Shown here piece by piece: positions 45,071 to 54,141 of a stretch of DNA of 64,000 nt. Positions within the stretch are counted from its first letter, which is position 1. The number at the start of each line of letters is the position of its first letter. Below the pieces are notes generated by a model, which made no database searches, was not told where the DNA came from, and saw only the letters and a program-made list of their open reading frames with translations. Made by a program: the position numbers and the translations under genes. The stretch is taken from contig JAKSOL010000001.1 of assembly GCA_024405635.1 (NCBI GenBank), forward strand, positions 1-64,000, given 5' to 3'. The stretch comes from Salinivirgaceae bacterium (GTDB taxonomy: Bacteria; Bacteroidota; Bacteroidia; Bacteroidales; SZUA-534).

Positions 45071-46087
45071 ATGACATACAAGATGCGAAAACTGCTGACA
45101 TTTTTGGTAGCCATTATGGCGTTGCAAGTTTCGGCACAAAAAAATTTGACACGTGCCGAGTATATTGAAAAATACAAGCAAATAGCAATTGATGAGATGA
45201 ATAGGACAGGCGTGCCTGCAAGTATCTCGTTGGCGCAAGGAATTCTTGAGTCTGGCGATGGAAATAGTACACTCGCACGCAATGCCAATAATCACTTTGG
45301 TATAAAATGTCACGGGTGGCAAGGAGAAACAATTTACCACGACGATGACCGCCCAAATGAATGTTTTCGCTCGTACAAAAATGCTAACGAATCGTATGTT
45401 GATCATTCTGATTTTTTAACCTCACATCAGCGTTACGCGTTCTTATTTGACTATTCTACAACCGATTATAAAAAATGGGCTAACGGTTTAAAAAAAGCAG
45501 GGTATGCAACAAGTAATACCTACGCAACTATGCTCATTAAGATAATTGAAGAAAATAAATTGTATGAATATGATAAACCCAATAAGGCTTTGGCAAAGGC
45601 TGAAACTGATAAAACGAATGGTGTAAAAGATAAAAATGCGTCAAAAACCGACAAAAAAAGCAAATCTAAACGAGGAAAGAAAAACCAAGAAACTAGTGCT
45701 ATAACATATGCAGAATTAGCTCCCGACGAGGCCGAAGTTGCACCATTTGGCGATGTTAGAACCGAAAATAATGTTGATTATGTGCTTGTGCACCGAGGCG
45801 ATGACATGAAATCGATAAGTGAACATTATGGAATTTTAGCTGCGCAAATTTACCGATACAATGATTTGCCAAAAAATACGCCAATAAACGAAGGTGAGCG
45901 TTTGTATATTCAAGCTAAAAAATCAAAGGCTTCTGCGCAATATAGCACACACACAGTTGCTGAGGGAGAAACAATGCTCTCTATTTCGCAGCGTTATGCT
46001 ATAAAATTAAAGAGCCTATACAAAATGAATGGAATGGAGCAAGGAACTCAGCCAAGCGTGGGCGATGTAATTAAGTTGCGAAAGTGA
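45071..46087 (+). CDS. Glucosaminidase domain protein with two LysM motifs
   Basis: About 338 residues from 45071 (ATG at 45083 is also possible; it gives signal peptide MRKLLTFLVAIMALQVSAQ). The glucosaminidase (GH73-like) domain spans roughly 25-175, with the catalytic glutamate probably in AQGILESGDGNS and FGIKCHGW. A basic linker follows. Two LysM-type domains are at about 245-290 (YVLVHRGDDMKSISEHYGI) and 295-338 (HTVAEGETMLSISQRYAI). It should cut peptidoglycan between N-acetylglucosamine and N-acetylmuramic acid. A start at 45005 would run through the terminator. Confidence 0.9.
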   Translation: MTYKMRKLLTFLVAIMALQVSAQKNLTRAEYIEKYKQIAIDEMNRTGVPASISLAQGILESGDGNSTLARNANNHFGIKCHGWQGETIYHDDDRPNECFRSYKNANESYVDHSDFLTSHQRYAFLFDYSTTDYKKWANGLKKAGYATSNTYATMLIKIIEENKLYEYDKPNKALAKAETDKTNGVKDKNASKTDKKSKSKRGKKNQETSAITYAELAPDEAEVAPFGDVRTENNVDYVLVHRGDDMKSISEHYGILAAQIYRYNDLPKNTPINEGERLYIQAKKSKASAQYSTHTVAEGETMLSISQRYAIKLKSLYKMNGMEQGTQPSVGDVIKLRK

Positions 46088-46181
46088 AAAAACACTTGCA
46101 GCCTAAAACATAAATTGCTTATATTGTGCAATTAAAAAGTGAAATAAAATCCTATTTTTGGAGAATACAAAATAGACGAAT

Positions 46182-48143
46182 ATGAATGCACGGTTAACTA
46201 TTTCAAACAAACTTCTCATTGGTTTTGGATCGTTGGTATTAACGGTGATTATCAATGGTTTGGTAACCTATTCTACATCAAATAGTAACAGAAAACTAAA
46301 CGAGGATATTTTAAATATATACAACCCCTCATTGTCATGCGTGCGCGATTGTTATAACATGGTAAACAACTCGCTGATGCTAATAAAAAGTTGGGTGTAT
46401 ATTGAAAAACAATCGGACACCAAAGATAAACGTGCACTTGTTTCTATGCACGATGTGCAATATCCTTCGTTACAGGCAAACTTAAACGAAGTTTCAAAAA
46501 CTTGGAGCCCAGAAGATAGGGCACAATTGCAGTTGGTGCTTAAAGCCATTGGCGACACCTTGTTTGTCAACCACAAATTCATTATGAATAGTTTGAAAAA
46601 CTTTTCAGATTATGACGACCTTATGGTGACATGGGAAATTACACCAATGGTTGAGCAAGGAGGCGTTGTGGTGGAACAAACCGATAGAATTTTGGCACAA
46701 CTAGAGGCATTAACAGCTTCAATATCAAAAGAAACAGAGACGGCCAACCGCAATATGATGGATTCGTTTTTATGGTTCCAAAACTTTGTGTTTGTGTCGT
46801 TGCTAATAATTGTTGCAGTTATTGTGATTGTAACTGTTTTAACTACACGAAGCATTGTGTTGCCATTGAATACCCTTAAAGATTTCTTGGTGTCGATGAC
46901 AAAAGGTGTGCTGCCAAAAGATAAACTAGTTACCGCAAACGATGAGATTGGTGATATGGGAGATGCCTTGAATGGATTTATTGATTCGTTGCGTCGAACT
47001 TCAGAATTTGCAGTTGAAATAGGTAACGGCAAATTTGATTCGGATTACGAGGCTCTTGGCGAAGAAGATACATTAGGTAATGCATTGCTTGATATGCGCC
47101 GCAATCTTCGTGATGCTGATGTTGAAAACCGCAAGCGCAAAGCTGAAGACGATATTAGAAACTGGGAAACAAAAGGTTTGGCAGACTTTGGCGACATATT
47201 GCGCCAAAATTCTAGCGACATGGATTTGTTGGCTAGTAATTTGATGCGCCATTTGATTGACTACTTGGGTGTTAACCAGGGTGCAATTTATATTTTGAAT
47301 AACGATGACTCAACTCATCCATTCTTTGAAATGAAGAGTGCCGTGGCATATAACCGTGAAAAATATTTGCGAACCAACTTTGAAATTAACGAGGGATTAG
47401 TTGGCCGTTGTGCATTTGAAAAATTGCCAGTTTACCTTAAAGAAATACCTCACGAGTATATTGTTTTAACCTCGGGATTGGGTGGTGCAGAACCAAGCCA
47501 ATTATTACTAACCCCACTTATTAAAGATGATGAAGTGCTTGGCGTTATTGAGGTTGCATCGTTTAACGATATTCCATCGTACCAAATTGATTTTATGAAG
47601 ACTTTGGGCGAAAATGTGGCGCTAACCATTTCAAATGTTCGTACAGCTGAGCAAACCGCTAGATTGTATGAAGAATCGAAGATGAAAGGAGAGGAATTGG
47701 CCTCACAAGAAGAAGAATTGCGCCAAAATATGGAAGAGTTGAAGGCTACACAAGAGGAATCAGCTCGTCGTGAGGCTGAACTTCAACTTAACTTTGATGC
47801 ATTGAACAATTCAGTTGTTTCGGCAACAATTGACTACTCGGGTGTTATTCTTAACATCAATGAAATGATTGAGAGGAAAACCAAAAACAAAGTGGTTGAT
47901 TATGTAGGCAAAACGTTTATTGAACGCTTTGTTGATGAGTCTCAACTTAGTGAATTTGAAAATGTATGGAGTGCTGTTTTATCGGGAAAAACAATTTCAA
48001 TTGAGTTGAAAAATCCATTGAGCATATTTTGGTTGCAGCATACTTTAACACCATTAGTTGATTCTTATGGAAATGTTAACAAGGTGCTTGATATCATGAT
48101 AGATGTAACAGCAGAGCATCGTTTGGCCGATTTAGGGTTATAA
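46182..48143 (+). CDS. Membrane sensor: HAMP, GAF, coiled coil and PAS, no output domain
   Basis: 653 residues. Helix 1 (about 10-30) and helix 2 (about 200-225) frame an extracytoplasmic four-helix-like region. HAMP follows (about 225-280), then a GAF domain (about 345-500: GVNQGAIYIL, NEGLVGRCAF, LLLTPLIKDDEVLGVIEVASF), a coiled coil (about 515-555) and a PAS domain (about 556-650: VVSATIDYSGVILNIN). The protein ends with the PAS, without histidine kinase, GGDEF or MCP signalling domains. It may signal through a protein partner encoded elsewhere, or have lost an output domain. It probably is co-transcribed with the small genes downstream. Confidence 0.85.
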   Translation: MNARLTISNKLLIGFGSLVLTVIINGLVTYSTSNSNRKLNEDILNIYNPSLSCVRDCYNMVNNSLMLIKSWVYIEKQSDTKDKRALVSMHDVQYPSLQANLNEVSKTWSPEDRAQLQLVLKAIGDTLFVNHKFIMNSLKNFSDYDDLMVTWEITPMVEQGGVVVEQTDRILAQLEALTASISKETETANRNMMDSFLWFQNFVFVSLLIIVAVIVIVTVLTTRSIVLPLNTLKDFLVSMTKGVLPKDKLVTANDEIGDMGDALNGFIDSLRRTSEFAVEIGNGKFDSDYEALGEEDTLGNALLDMRRNLRDADVENRKRKAEDDIRNWETKGLADFGDILRQNSSDMDLLASNLMRHLIDYLGVNQGAIYILNNDDSTHPFFEMKSAVAYNREKYLRTNFEINEGLVGRCAFEKLPVYLKEIPHEYIVLTSGLGGAEPSQLLLTPLIKDDEVLGVIEVASFNDIPSYQIDFMKTLGENVALTISNVRTAEQTARLYEESKMKGEELASQEEELRQNMEELKATQEESARREAELQLNFDALNNSVVSATIDYSGVILNINEMIERKTKNKVVDYVGKTFIERFVDESQLSEFENVWSAVLSGKTISIELKNPLSIFWLQHTLTPLVDSYGNVNKVLDIMIDVTAEHRLADLGL

Positions 48144-48152
48144 TTTGTAATA

Positions 48153-48434
48153 GTGTTGTTCGTGTATAATTTTGATATACCTTGTTTCTATAAAACTTAT
48201 ATAGGAATTGAATGCCCATGGTGTGGCTTTCAGCGGTCGTTACATAAACTTTTGCAAGGTCAATTGTTGGAGAGTCTTCAATTCTTCCCAGCTTTAATAC
48301 CAGTGTTGCTGATGTTTTTGCTTCTTGTGTTGCATCTTTTTTTCAAATTTAAGCGAGGAACAGAAATTTTAGTGTCACTATTCATTTTGAACGTCGTCAT
48401 TATATCAGTTAATTACATTGTAAAACTGATTTAA
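48153..48434 (+). CDS. DUF2752 family small membrane protein
   Basis: 93 residues. ECPWCGFQRSLHKLLQG is the DUF2752 signature (C-x2-C and RS), between and before hydrophobic helices at about 43-63 and 70-90. The start is probably GTG at 48153, since no ATG precedes the motif. It lies 9 bases after the sensor gene and 11 before the DUF4190 gene. Confidence 0.8.
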   Translation: MLFVYNFDIPCFYKTYIGIECPWCGFQRSLHKLLQGQLLESLQFFPALIPVLLMFLLLVLHLFFKFKRGTEILVSLFILNVVIISVNYIVKLI

Positions 48435-48445
48435 AACGTACAATT

Positions 48446-48859
48446 ATGGAATCAATAGAAATGAATGATCAAATGTCGAATCAAACAATTGCGCCTCGTG
48501 CTGTAAACAAGTCAAGTGTAGCTTTAGTTTTTGGTATCTTGAGTATAGTTTCGTGTTGCTGTATAGGTTTGTTCATTGTAAGCCTTGTTCTGGCTATTTT
48601 AGCAGTGGTGTGGGGAAATGAAGGAGTGAAAGAATACCAAGCAACCCCTGATTTGTATACGTTAGTTTCGTTTAAAAATGCAAAGGCTGCTAAGGTATGT
48701 GGAATAATAGGCTTGTGCTTGTCGGGCACTGTACTGTTTTTTGTAATTGCAATTGTTGTGTTTGCCTTGTCGGTTGCAAGTATAGCTTTAACTTCGATGT
48801 CAGCTATATTTCCTGAAATTATTAGCGAGATAATAAATGAAATAACATCAGCGCTATAA
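48446..48859 (+). CDS. DUF4190-like two-helix membrane protein
   Basis: 137 residues with two long hydrophobic helices (about 28-52 and 92-128), a CCC motif at the start of the first, and a GNEGVKEYQ loop, as in DUF4190-type proteins. These often accompany DUF2752 genes, as here. A terminator follows, closing the unit with the sensor and DUF2752 genes. Confidence 0.78.
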   Translation: MESIEMNDQMSNQTIAPRAVNKSSVALVFGILSIVSCCCIGLFIVSLVLAILAVVWGNEGVKEYQATPDLYTLVSFKNAKAAKVCGIIGLCLSGTVLFFVIAIVVFALSVASIALTSMSAIFPEIISEIINEITSAL

Positions 48860-48883
48860 ATTAATTAATCGTTATAGATGTTG

Positions 48884-48916
48884 ACGGAATCGATAACAAT
48901 CGGTTCCGTTTTTTTT
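48884..48916 (+). terminator. Terminator after the DUF4190 gene
   Basis: ACGGAATCGAT and ATCGGTTCCGT pair around a short loop with one mismatch on each arm and are followed by eight Ts. Confidence 0.85.
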
Positions 48917-49010
48917 GTTTGATCCAAACTGGCAGTCTAATTTCAGCGGAAAGTTGGGCGCTTGTTTTTTGCCTTTATTTCCTACTTTCGCCATCGGCAA
49001 TAGTTGCGCT

Positions 49011-50990
49011 ATGAAATTATCAGTAATAATCGTTAATTATAATGTGAAGTATTTTTTGGAGCAGTGCCTTCATTCGGTTTTTGCTGCTTCAAAAAACATT
49101 GAAACCGAAGTGTTTGTGGTTGACAATAATTCGGTAGATGGTTCATGTGCAATGGTTGCTGAAAAATTTCCGCAAGTACATCTTATTGAAAATAAGAAGA
49201 ATACAGGTTTTGCGGTTGCGAATAATCAGGCAATTAGAATCTCTACTGGTCAATATGTTTTGCTGCTCAATCCCGATACAATTGTTGAGGAAGATACGTT
49301 TGAGAAAGTCGTTTCTTTTATGGATTCGCATGTCGATGCTGGAGGCTTGGGCGTAAAAATGATTGACGGCAAGGGCAATTATCTGCCTGAGAGCAAGCGC
49401 GGTTTTCCTTCGCCGATGGTGGCATTTTATAAAATGTTTGGTTTGTCGCGATTATTCCCACATTCGCGCAAATTCAACCAATACTATATGGGGCATTTAA
49501 GTGCCGACAAAATAGCAGAGGTTGATGTGCTTGCAGGAGCATTTATGTTGATGCGGCGCGAAACACTTGACAAGGTAGGTTTGCTTGATGAAGATTATTT
49601 TATGTATGGCGAAGACATTGATTTGTCGTATCGTATAATAAAAGGTGGGTACAAAAACTATTATTATCCAGAAACAACCATTATTCACTATAAAGGCGAG
49701 AGTACAAAGAAGGGCAGTGTGAATTATGTGCGAATGTTTTATAATGCCATGATAATATTTGCCCGCAAGCATTTGAGCAAAAAAAATGCAAGTGTTTTTT
49801 CTCTTGCAATAAACATGGCCATATATTTCCGTGGAGCGTTGGCTTTGGTTGGCCGATTTTTGAGCAAGGCTATTGTGCCGTTTGTTGATGCATTGCTAAT
49901 GTATTTGTGCTTATTGTTTTTGGCAATTCGCTGGCCTGTGGCGGCATTTGGTGTTGCTGATTATTTCCCCGATAACTATTATACAGTTGCCTTACCTATA
50001 TATATATTGGTATGGATAGTGTCGGTTTTTTATGCGGGCGGATACGAGTCAAAAGCGAGCCCCATGTCGATTGTAAAAGGAATAGGAGCAGGTGCGCTTG
50101 TTATTTTGGTAGCATATGCGCTATTGCCTGAAGATTTGCGTTTTTCGCGAGCAATAATCATTTTTGGAACAATAGCCAATATGTTCATTGTTAACATTTA
50201 TAGGTTAATGATGCATTGCTTTGTGCCTAATTTGTTTTGTTTCAACTCAAGTAAAAAGACCAATATAGCGGTGGTAGGTTCCCAATCTGAGGCCGATAGA
50301 GTAATTGGAATTTTGAACCAATCGTCGCTGAAATACAATTACGTTGGATTGGTTGATTTACAATCGCAAATGCATGAACGAAAGGCAATTGGCACTATTG
50401 ATCAAATAGCTGATATTGTGAAAGTGAACAAAATTGACGAATTGATCTTTTGTTCAAAAGATATGACAACACAACAGATAATAGGTCTTATGCTTTCACT
50501 CGATAGCAACGAGGTTCATTTTAAAATAGCACCACCAGAAAGCCTTTCAATTATAGGAAGTAATTCGATAGATACGGCTGGCGATCTTTATACGGTTGAT
50601 TTTAACACAATAATAAAACCTCAAAATCGACGCAATAAGCGAACACTAGATGTTATTGTTGCAATACTCTTGCTAGTTTTTTCGCCTTTAATAATATGGT
50701 TTACTAAGCCGGCTAAACAATTGTATATTAATATATTAAATGTGTTTTTGGGAGCAAAAACATGGGTGGGGTTTGACAATAATTGCCCACCGAATCCCTA
50801 TCTTCCAAAACTTAAAAAAGGAGTAATTAGTCAATGCATGGTACAAATTGGCAAAAATGCGACCAACGAACAACGCGAAAAGATAAATTTGTTGTATGCC
50901 AAAGATTACCAAATACAAACCGATATCTATTTGATATTTAAGGGATTTAGATTGTTGGCAACCAGTGAAATAATAAACAAAACTAAATAA
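49011..50990 (+). CDS. Family 2 glycosyltransferase fused to degenerate polyprenyl-phosphate sugar transferase region
   Basis: 659 residues from the ATG at 49011; the longer frame from 48915 would read through the terminator. The N-terminal 240 residues are GT2: KLSVIIVNYNVKYF, EVFVVDNNS and LLNPDT as the DxD-like metal site. Membrane helices lie at about 290-400. A Rossmann segment starts NIAVVGSQSEADRVI (about 422), as in WcaJ/EpsE-type enzymes. The end resembles a sugar transferase domain but lacks its catalytic core: NKRTLDVIVAILLLVFSPLI then KTWVGF and LYAKDYQIQTDIYLIFKGF. It likely transfers a sugar to a membrane acceptor using the GT2 part. YicC starts 2 bases downstream. Confidence 0.85.
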   Translation: MKLSVIIVNYNVKYFLEQCLHSVFAASKNIETEVFVVDNNSVDGSCAMVAEKFPQVHLIENKKNTGFAVANNQAIRISTGQYVLLLNPDTIVEEDTFEKVVSFMDSHVDAGGLGVKMIDGKGNYLPESKRGFPSPMVAFYKMFGLSRLFPHSRKFNQYYMGHLSADKIAEVDVLAGAFMLMRRETLDKVGLLDEDYFMYGEDIDLSYRIIKGGYKNYYYPETTIIHYKGESTKKGSVNYVRMFYNAMIIFARKHLSKKNASVFSLAINMAIYFRGALALVGRFLSKAIVPFVDALLMYLCLLFLAIRWPVAAFGVADYFPDNYYTVALPIYILVWIVSVFYAGGYESKASPMSIVKGIGAGALVILVAYALLPEDLRFSRAIIIFGTIANMFIVNIYRLMMHCFVPNLFCFNSSKKTNIAVVGSQSEADRVIGILNQSSLKYNYVGLVDLQSQMHERKAIGTIDQIADIVKVNKIDELIFCSKDMTTQQIIGLMLSLDSNEVHFKIAPPESLSIIGSNSIDTAGDLYTVDFNTIIKPQNRRNKRTLDVIVAILLLVFSPLIIWFTKPAKQLYINILNVFLGAKTWVGFDNNCPPNPYLPKLKKGVISQCMVQIGKNATNEQREKINLLYAKDYQIQTDIYLIFKGFRLLATSEIINKTK

Positions 50991-50991
50991 T

Positions 50992-51870
50992 ATGCTACTA
51001 TCGATGACAGGCTTTGGAAAAGCCGTATGTGAATTAGAAAATAAAAATCTTGTAATTGAAATCAAGAGTTTGAATAGTAAACAATTGGATTTGAATTGCC
51101 GCATGCCGTCGTTTTATCGTGAAAAAGAATTTGAAGTTCGCAACATGGTGAACAACAGTATGATACGCGGAAAGGTTGATTTTGTGATGTACTCAGAAAT
51201 GAGCAACTTAGAAACTGTTTCAACTATAAACGCGGAAACCGTTAAAGTTTACTATGAGCAACTTGTTTCGGTGTCGCAACAATTAGGAGTTGATAGTTCA
51301 AGTGCTCAAATGTTTGAAATGGCCATGCGTATGCCCGACGTATTGAAAACTGAGCACGAAGATTTAACCGAGGATGAATGGAGCATTGTTGCAAAATCAG
51401 TTCAACAAGCAATAGATGCGTTAGTTGCATTCCGCACACAAGAAGGTGCAGCATTGGAAAAAGATTTAACAAAACGCATTAACTTGATACAGAGTTTACT
51501 AGCAAAAGTTCCAGAGTACGAACGTCCTCGCATCGACCGCATAAAAGAGCGAATTAAAGGCGACATTGCAGAGTTGGTAGGTTTAGAAAATCTTGATAAA
51601 AATCGACTTGAGCAAGAACTGATTTTCTATATTGAAAAACTTGATATTACTGAAGAAAAAGTACGTTTGGCGAATCACTGCGATTACTTCTTGAAAACTA
51701 TGCAGCAAGGTGGTCCTGTTGGACGTCAATTGGGTTTTGTTGCTCAAGAAATTGGACGCGAAATAAACACCTTGGGTTCAAAAGCTAACGACTCCGATTT
51801 GCAAATAATTGTTGTAGCAATGAAAGATGAGTTGGAGAAAATTAAAGAGCAGATTCTTAACGTGTTGTAA
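50992..51870 (+). CDS. yicC: YicC family endoribonuclease
   Basis: 292 residues. LLSMTGFGKAVCELENKNL at the N-terminus and LGSKANDSDLQIIVVAMKDELEKIKEQ at the C-terminus are the two signature ends of the YicC/YloC family, reported as an endoribonuclease. It starts one base after the upstream stop and runs into gmk, a very common arrangement (yicC-gmk). Confidence 0.95.
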   Translation: MLLSMTGFGKAVCELENKNLVIEIKSLNSKQLDLNCRMPSFYREKEFEVRNMVNNSMIRGKVDFVMYSEMSNLETVSTINAETVKVYYEQLVSVSQQLGVDSSSAQMFEMAMRMPDVLKTEHEDLTEDEWSIVAKSVQQAIDALVAFRTQEGAALEKDLTKRINLIQSLLAKVPEYERPRIDRIKERIKGDIAELVGLENLDKNRLEQELIFYIEKLDITEEKVRLANHCDYFLKTMQQGGPVGRQLGFVAQEIGREINTLGSKANDSDLQIIVVAMKDELEKIKEQILNVL

Positions 51871-51888
51871 ATAATTTTGCGATTAATT

Positions 51889-52452
51889 ATGAATAAAAAA
51901 GTTGTAATATTTTCTGCTCCATCAGGTTCTGGAAAAACAACAATAGTAAAGTATTTGTTGTCGAAAGGTTTGAATATGGAGTTCTCAATTTCGGCAACAA
52001 GCCGACCATTGCGCGGACAAGAGCAACATGGTAAGGATTATTATTTTATGAGCGCAGAAGAATTTCGCAAACATATTGATAACGACGATTTTGTTGAATG
52101 GGAAGAAGTGTATGCCGGTCGTTATTATGGAACGTTGAAATCGGAATTGGAGCGCATTTGGGGTAAAGGCAACTTTGTTCTTTTTGATGTTGATGTAAAA
52201 GGAGGAGTAAACATAAAGCGCATTTTTGGCGACAACGCACTATCGGTGTTTGTTATGCCTCCGTCAATCGACGAGTTGCGTAAACGTTTGGTTGGGCGAG
52301 CAACAGACTCGGCTGAAGATATTGAAAAACGCTTGGCAAAGGCTGCTGAAGAAATAACATACGCACCGCAGTTTGATGTTACAGTTGTAAACGACAACCT
52401 TGACGAAGCATGTCAAAAAGCTTTTGATGTAATATCTAACTTTTTGAAATAA
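51889..52452 (+). CDS. gmk: Guanylate kinase
   Basis: 187 residues from the ATG at 51889. P-loop FSAPSGSGKTTIVK (about 6-19), then SATSRPLRGQEQHGKDYYF (GMP-binding arginines and tyrosines) and DVDVKGG mark a guanylate kinase, which phosphorylates GMP to GDP. It is intact and in a run with yicC and nadD. Confidence 0.96.
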   Translation: MNKKVVIFSAPSGSGKTTIVKYLLSKGLNMEFSISATSRPLRGQEQHGKDYYFMSAEEFRKHIDNDDFVEWEEVYAGRYYGTLKSELERIWGKGNFVLFDVDVKGGVNIKRIFGDNALSVFVMPPSIDELRKRLVGRATDSAEDIEKRLAKAAEEITYAPQFDVTVVNDNLDEACQKAFDVISNFLK

Positions 52453-52454
52453 AG

Positions 52455-53033
52455 ATGCTTACAGGCCTTTATTTTGGATCTTTTAATCCCATACACATTG
52501 GACATTTGGCGTTGGCAAACTATATAACAGCCTACACCGATGTTGACGAAGTATGGTTTGTAGTGAGTCCGCAAAACCCATTTAAGCAGCGCGAACAATT
52601 GCTTGATGACCAGCAACGTTTGCATTTGGTGAACATTGCTTTGCGAGATTTTCCAAAGTTTCGCTCATCAAACATTGAGTTCTCGATGCCAAAACCTTCG
52701 TACACCATTGATACACTGGCATACCTGCGTGAAAAATTCCCAACACATGATTTTACTTTAATTATGGGTGAAGATAATCTTGTCAATTTTCACAAATGGA
52801 AAAATGCTGATTTGATTTTGAAAGATTATTCTTTGACTGTTTATCCGCGTCCAAATTGTACAAAAACCGAAATGCACAATCATCCAAAAGTAAAATTGAT
52901 TGATGCTCCAAAAATTGAAATATCATCGAGTTTTATTCGTCAAAGCATAGCAGAAGGACGCAATGTGCAATTCTTTGTACCAGAGGCAGTTTGGAAATAT
53001 ATCGATGAGATGAATTTTTATAAGAAACGTTGA
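52455..53033 (+). CDS. nadD: Nicotinate-nucleotide adenylyltransferase
   Basis: 192 residues, nucleotidyltransferase fold: GLYFGSFNPIHIGHLALA has the (H/T)xGH-type motif (HIGH), PKPSYTIDTLAYLR follows, and SSSFIRQSIAEG is the ISSTxIR-like motif. It makes deamido-NAD from nicotinate mononucleotide and ATP. It starts 2 bases after gmk and its stop is 2 bases before the gldB-like ATG. Confidence 0.95.
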   Translation: MLTGLYFGSFNPIHIGHLALANYITAYTDVDEVWFVVSPQNPFKQREQLLDDQQRLHLVNIALRDFPKFRSSNIEFSMPKPSYTIDTLAYLREKFPTHDFTLIMGEDNLVNFHKWKNADLILKDYSLTVYPRPNCTKTEMHNHPKVKLIDAPKIEISSSFIRQSIAEGRNVQFFVPEAVWKYIDEMNFYKKR

Positions 53034-53035
53034 AT

Positions 53036-54040
53036 ATGAAAAAGGCTTGGATACTTTCAATATTTCTGTTTTTACTAGTTTGTGGATGCTCAAAAAATCG
53101 TTGGGATATAAAAATCGATGTCAATAACGAGTTGGAAATCAATCGTTTTGAACAAGATTTGTTTTCGGTTAATCCCGATAGCGTATGGCAGTCGGTTCCA
53201 AAGCTTGAGCAAAAATATGGAGCATTTTTCGACCTTTTTAACGAGCAAATTATACGCATCGGTGGTACAAACCAAATGGATTATGATAGCCGTCTATCTG
53301 GTTTTTTGACCGATATGGATATCACTGGAATGTTAGCTGAAGTTAACCGAGTGTTTGGTACAGGCAAACTGCCATTTTCTAATGAATTAACTGAAGCTTG
53401 GTCTCGTTTTAATTTCTATTTTCCTGAGATACAGGCTCCTAATGTGCAAACACATCTTTCAGGGCTTAATCAAAGTATGGTTGTCGATTCGGGATTAATA
53501 AGTGTTAGTCTTGACAAATATTTGGGAGCTAACAACAAATATTACCAAATGTTGCGGTTGCCCCAATATCAGCAAAAGAATATGCATCCGCAAAAAATAG
53601 CAACCGATGTGGTGTTGGCGCTTGGCACATCAGAGTTTGAGTTTAACCCAATAACCGACAATATGTTGTCTAATATGCTGTATTACGGTAAATTACACGT
53701 ACTTATTGATGCGTTGTTGCCTAATGTTGACGAAACTTTAAAGTGGGGTTATACCGAACAACAACTTGAGTGGTGTCGTAAAAACGAGCAATCGATGTGG
53801 TTATCAATTGTTGACAAAAAGGCATTGTTTAGCACTTCGGGGCGAGAAATAAGTCGAATGGTAGGCGAAGGTCCGTTTACAGCATCGTTTTCGCAAAAAT
53901 CGCCAGGTGGAGTTGGTCAATGGATTGGCTATCAGATAGTAATGTCATATCTCGATCATAATTCGCAAGTTACACTTCAGCAACTGATGCGCGAAAACGA
54001 TTATCAAAAAATTTTGAACGAGTCGCATTATAGACCATAA
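53036..54040 (+). CDS. gldB: GldB-like lipoprotein
   Basis: 334 residues from the ATG at 53036. The signal peptide ends in the lipobox LLVCGC (Cys 19 or 20), so it is lipid-anchored. The body has ELEINRFEQDLF and LGANNKYYQMLRLPQYQQKNMHPQKIATDVV, which resemble the GldB family first named from gliding Flavobacteria. Non-gliding Bacteroidales also have it, so motility should not be assumed. It ends the run that begins with the glycosyltransferase. Confidence 0.8.
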   Translation: MKKAWILSIFLFLLVCGCSKNRWDIKIDVNNELEINRFEQDLFSVNPDSVWQSVPKLEQKYGAFFDLFNEQIIRIGGTNQMDYDSRLSGFLTDMDITGMLAEVNRVFGTGKLPFSNELTEAWSRFNFYFPEIQAPNVQTHLSGLNQSMVVDSGLISVSLDKYLGANNKYYQMLRLPQYQQKNMHPQKIATDVVLALGTSEFEFNPITDNMLSNMLYYGKLHVLIDALLPNVDETLKWGYTEQQLEWCRKNEQSMWLSIVDKKALFSTSGREISRMVGEGPFTASFSQKSPGGVGQWIGYQIVMSYLDHNSQVTLQQLMRENDYQKILNESHYRP

Positions 54041-54084
54041 AAATTGGGTGGTAAAGCGATTGTGTAAACTCAAAATATAGGTGT

Positions 54085-54137
54085 AAATACGTATTTGCTT
54101 TTGCATAGCAGTTGGCATTTTTGCGCTAAATACGTAT
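54085..54137 (+). promoter_or_regulatory. Two operator-like palindromes around the cysteate synthase-like promoter
   Basis: AAATACGTATTT (54085-54096) is a perfect 12-bp palindrome. TAAATACGTAT recurs at 54127-54137 with the 8-bp palindrome ATACGTAT; the repeats are 43 bp apart. A promoter lies between: TTTG (54094-54097), 18 bases, CATTTTTG (54116-54123). The first palindrome overlaps the -33 box and the second is just before the ATG at 54142, as for a repressor. Confidence 0.6.
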
Positions 54138-54141
54138 AAAT

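Noticed and set aside
48915..49010. N-terminal extension of the GT2 fusion protein
   Set aside because: It begins at the end of a terminator, has no family similarity, and the GT2 fold starts exactly at 49011.
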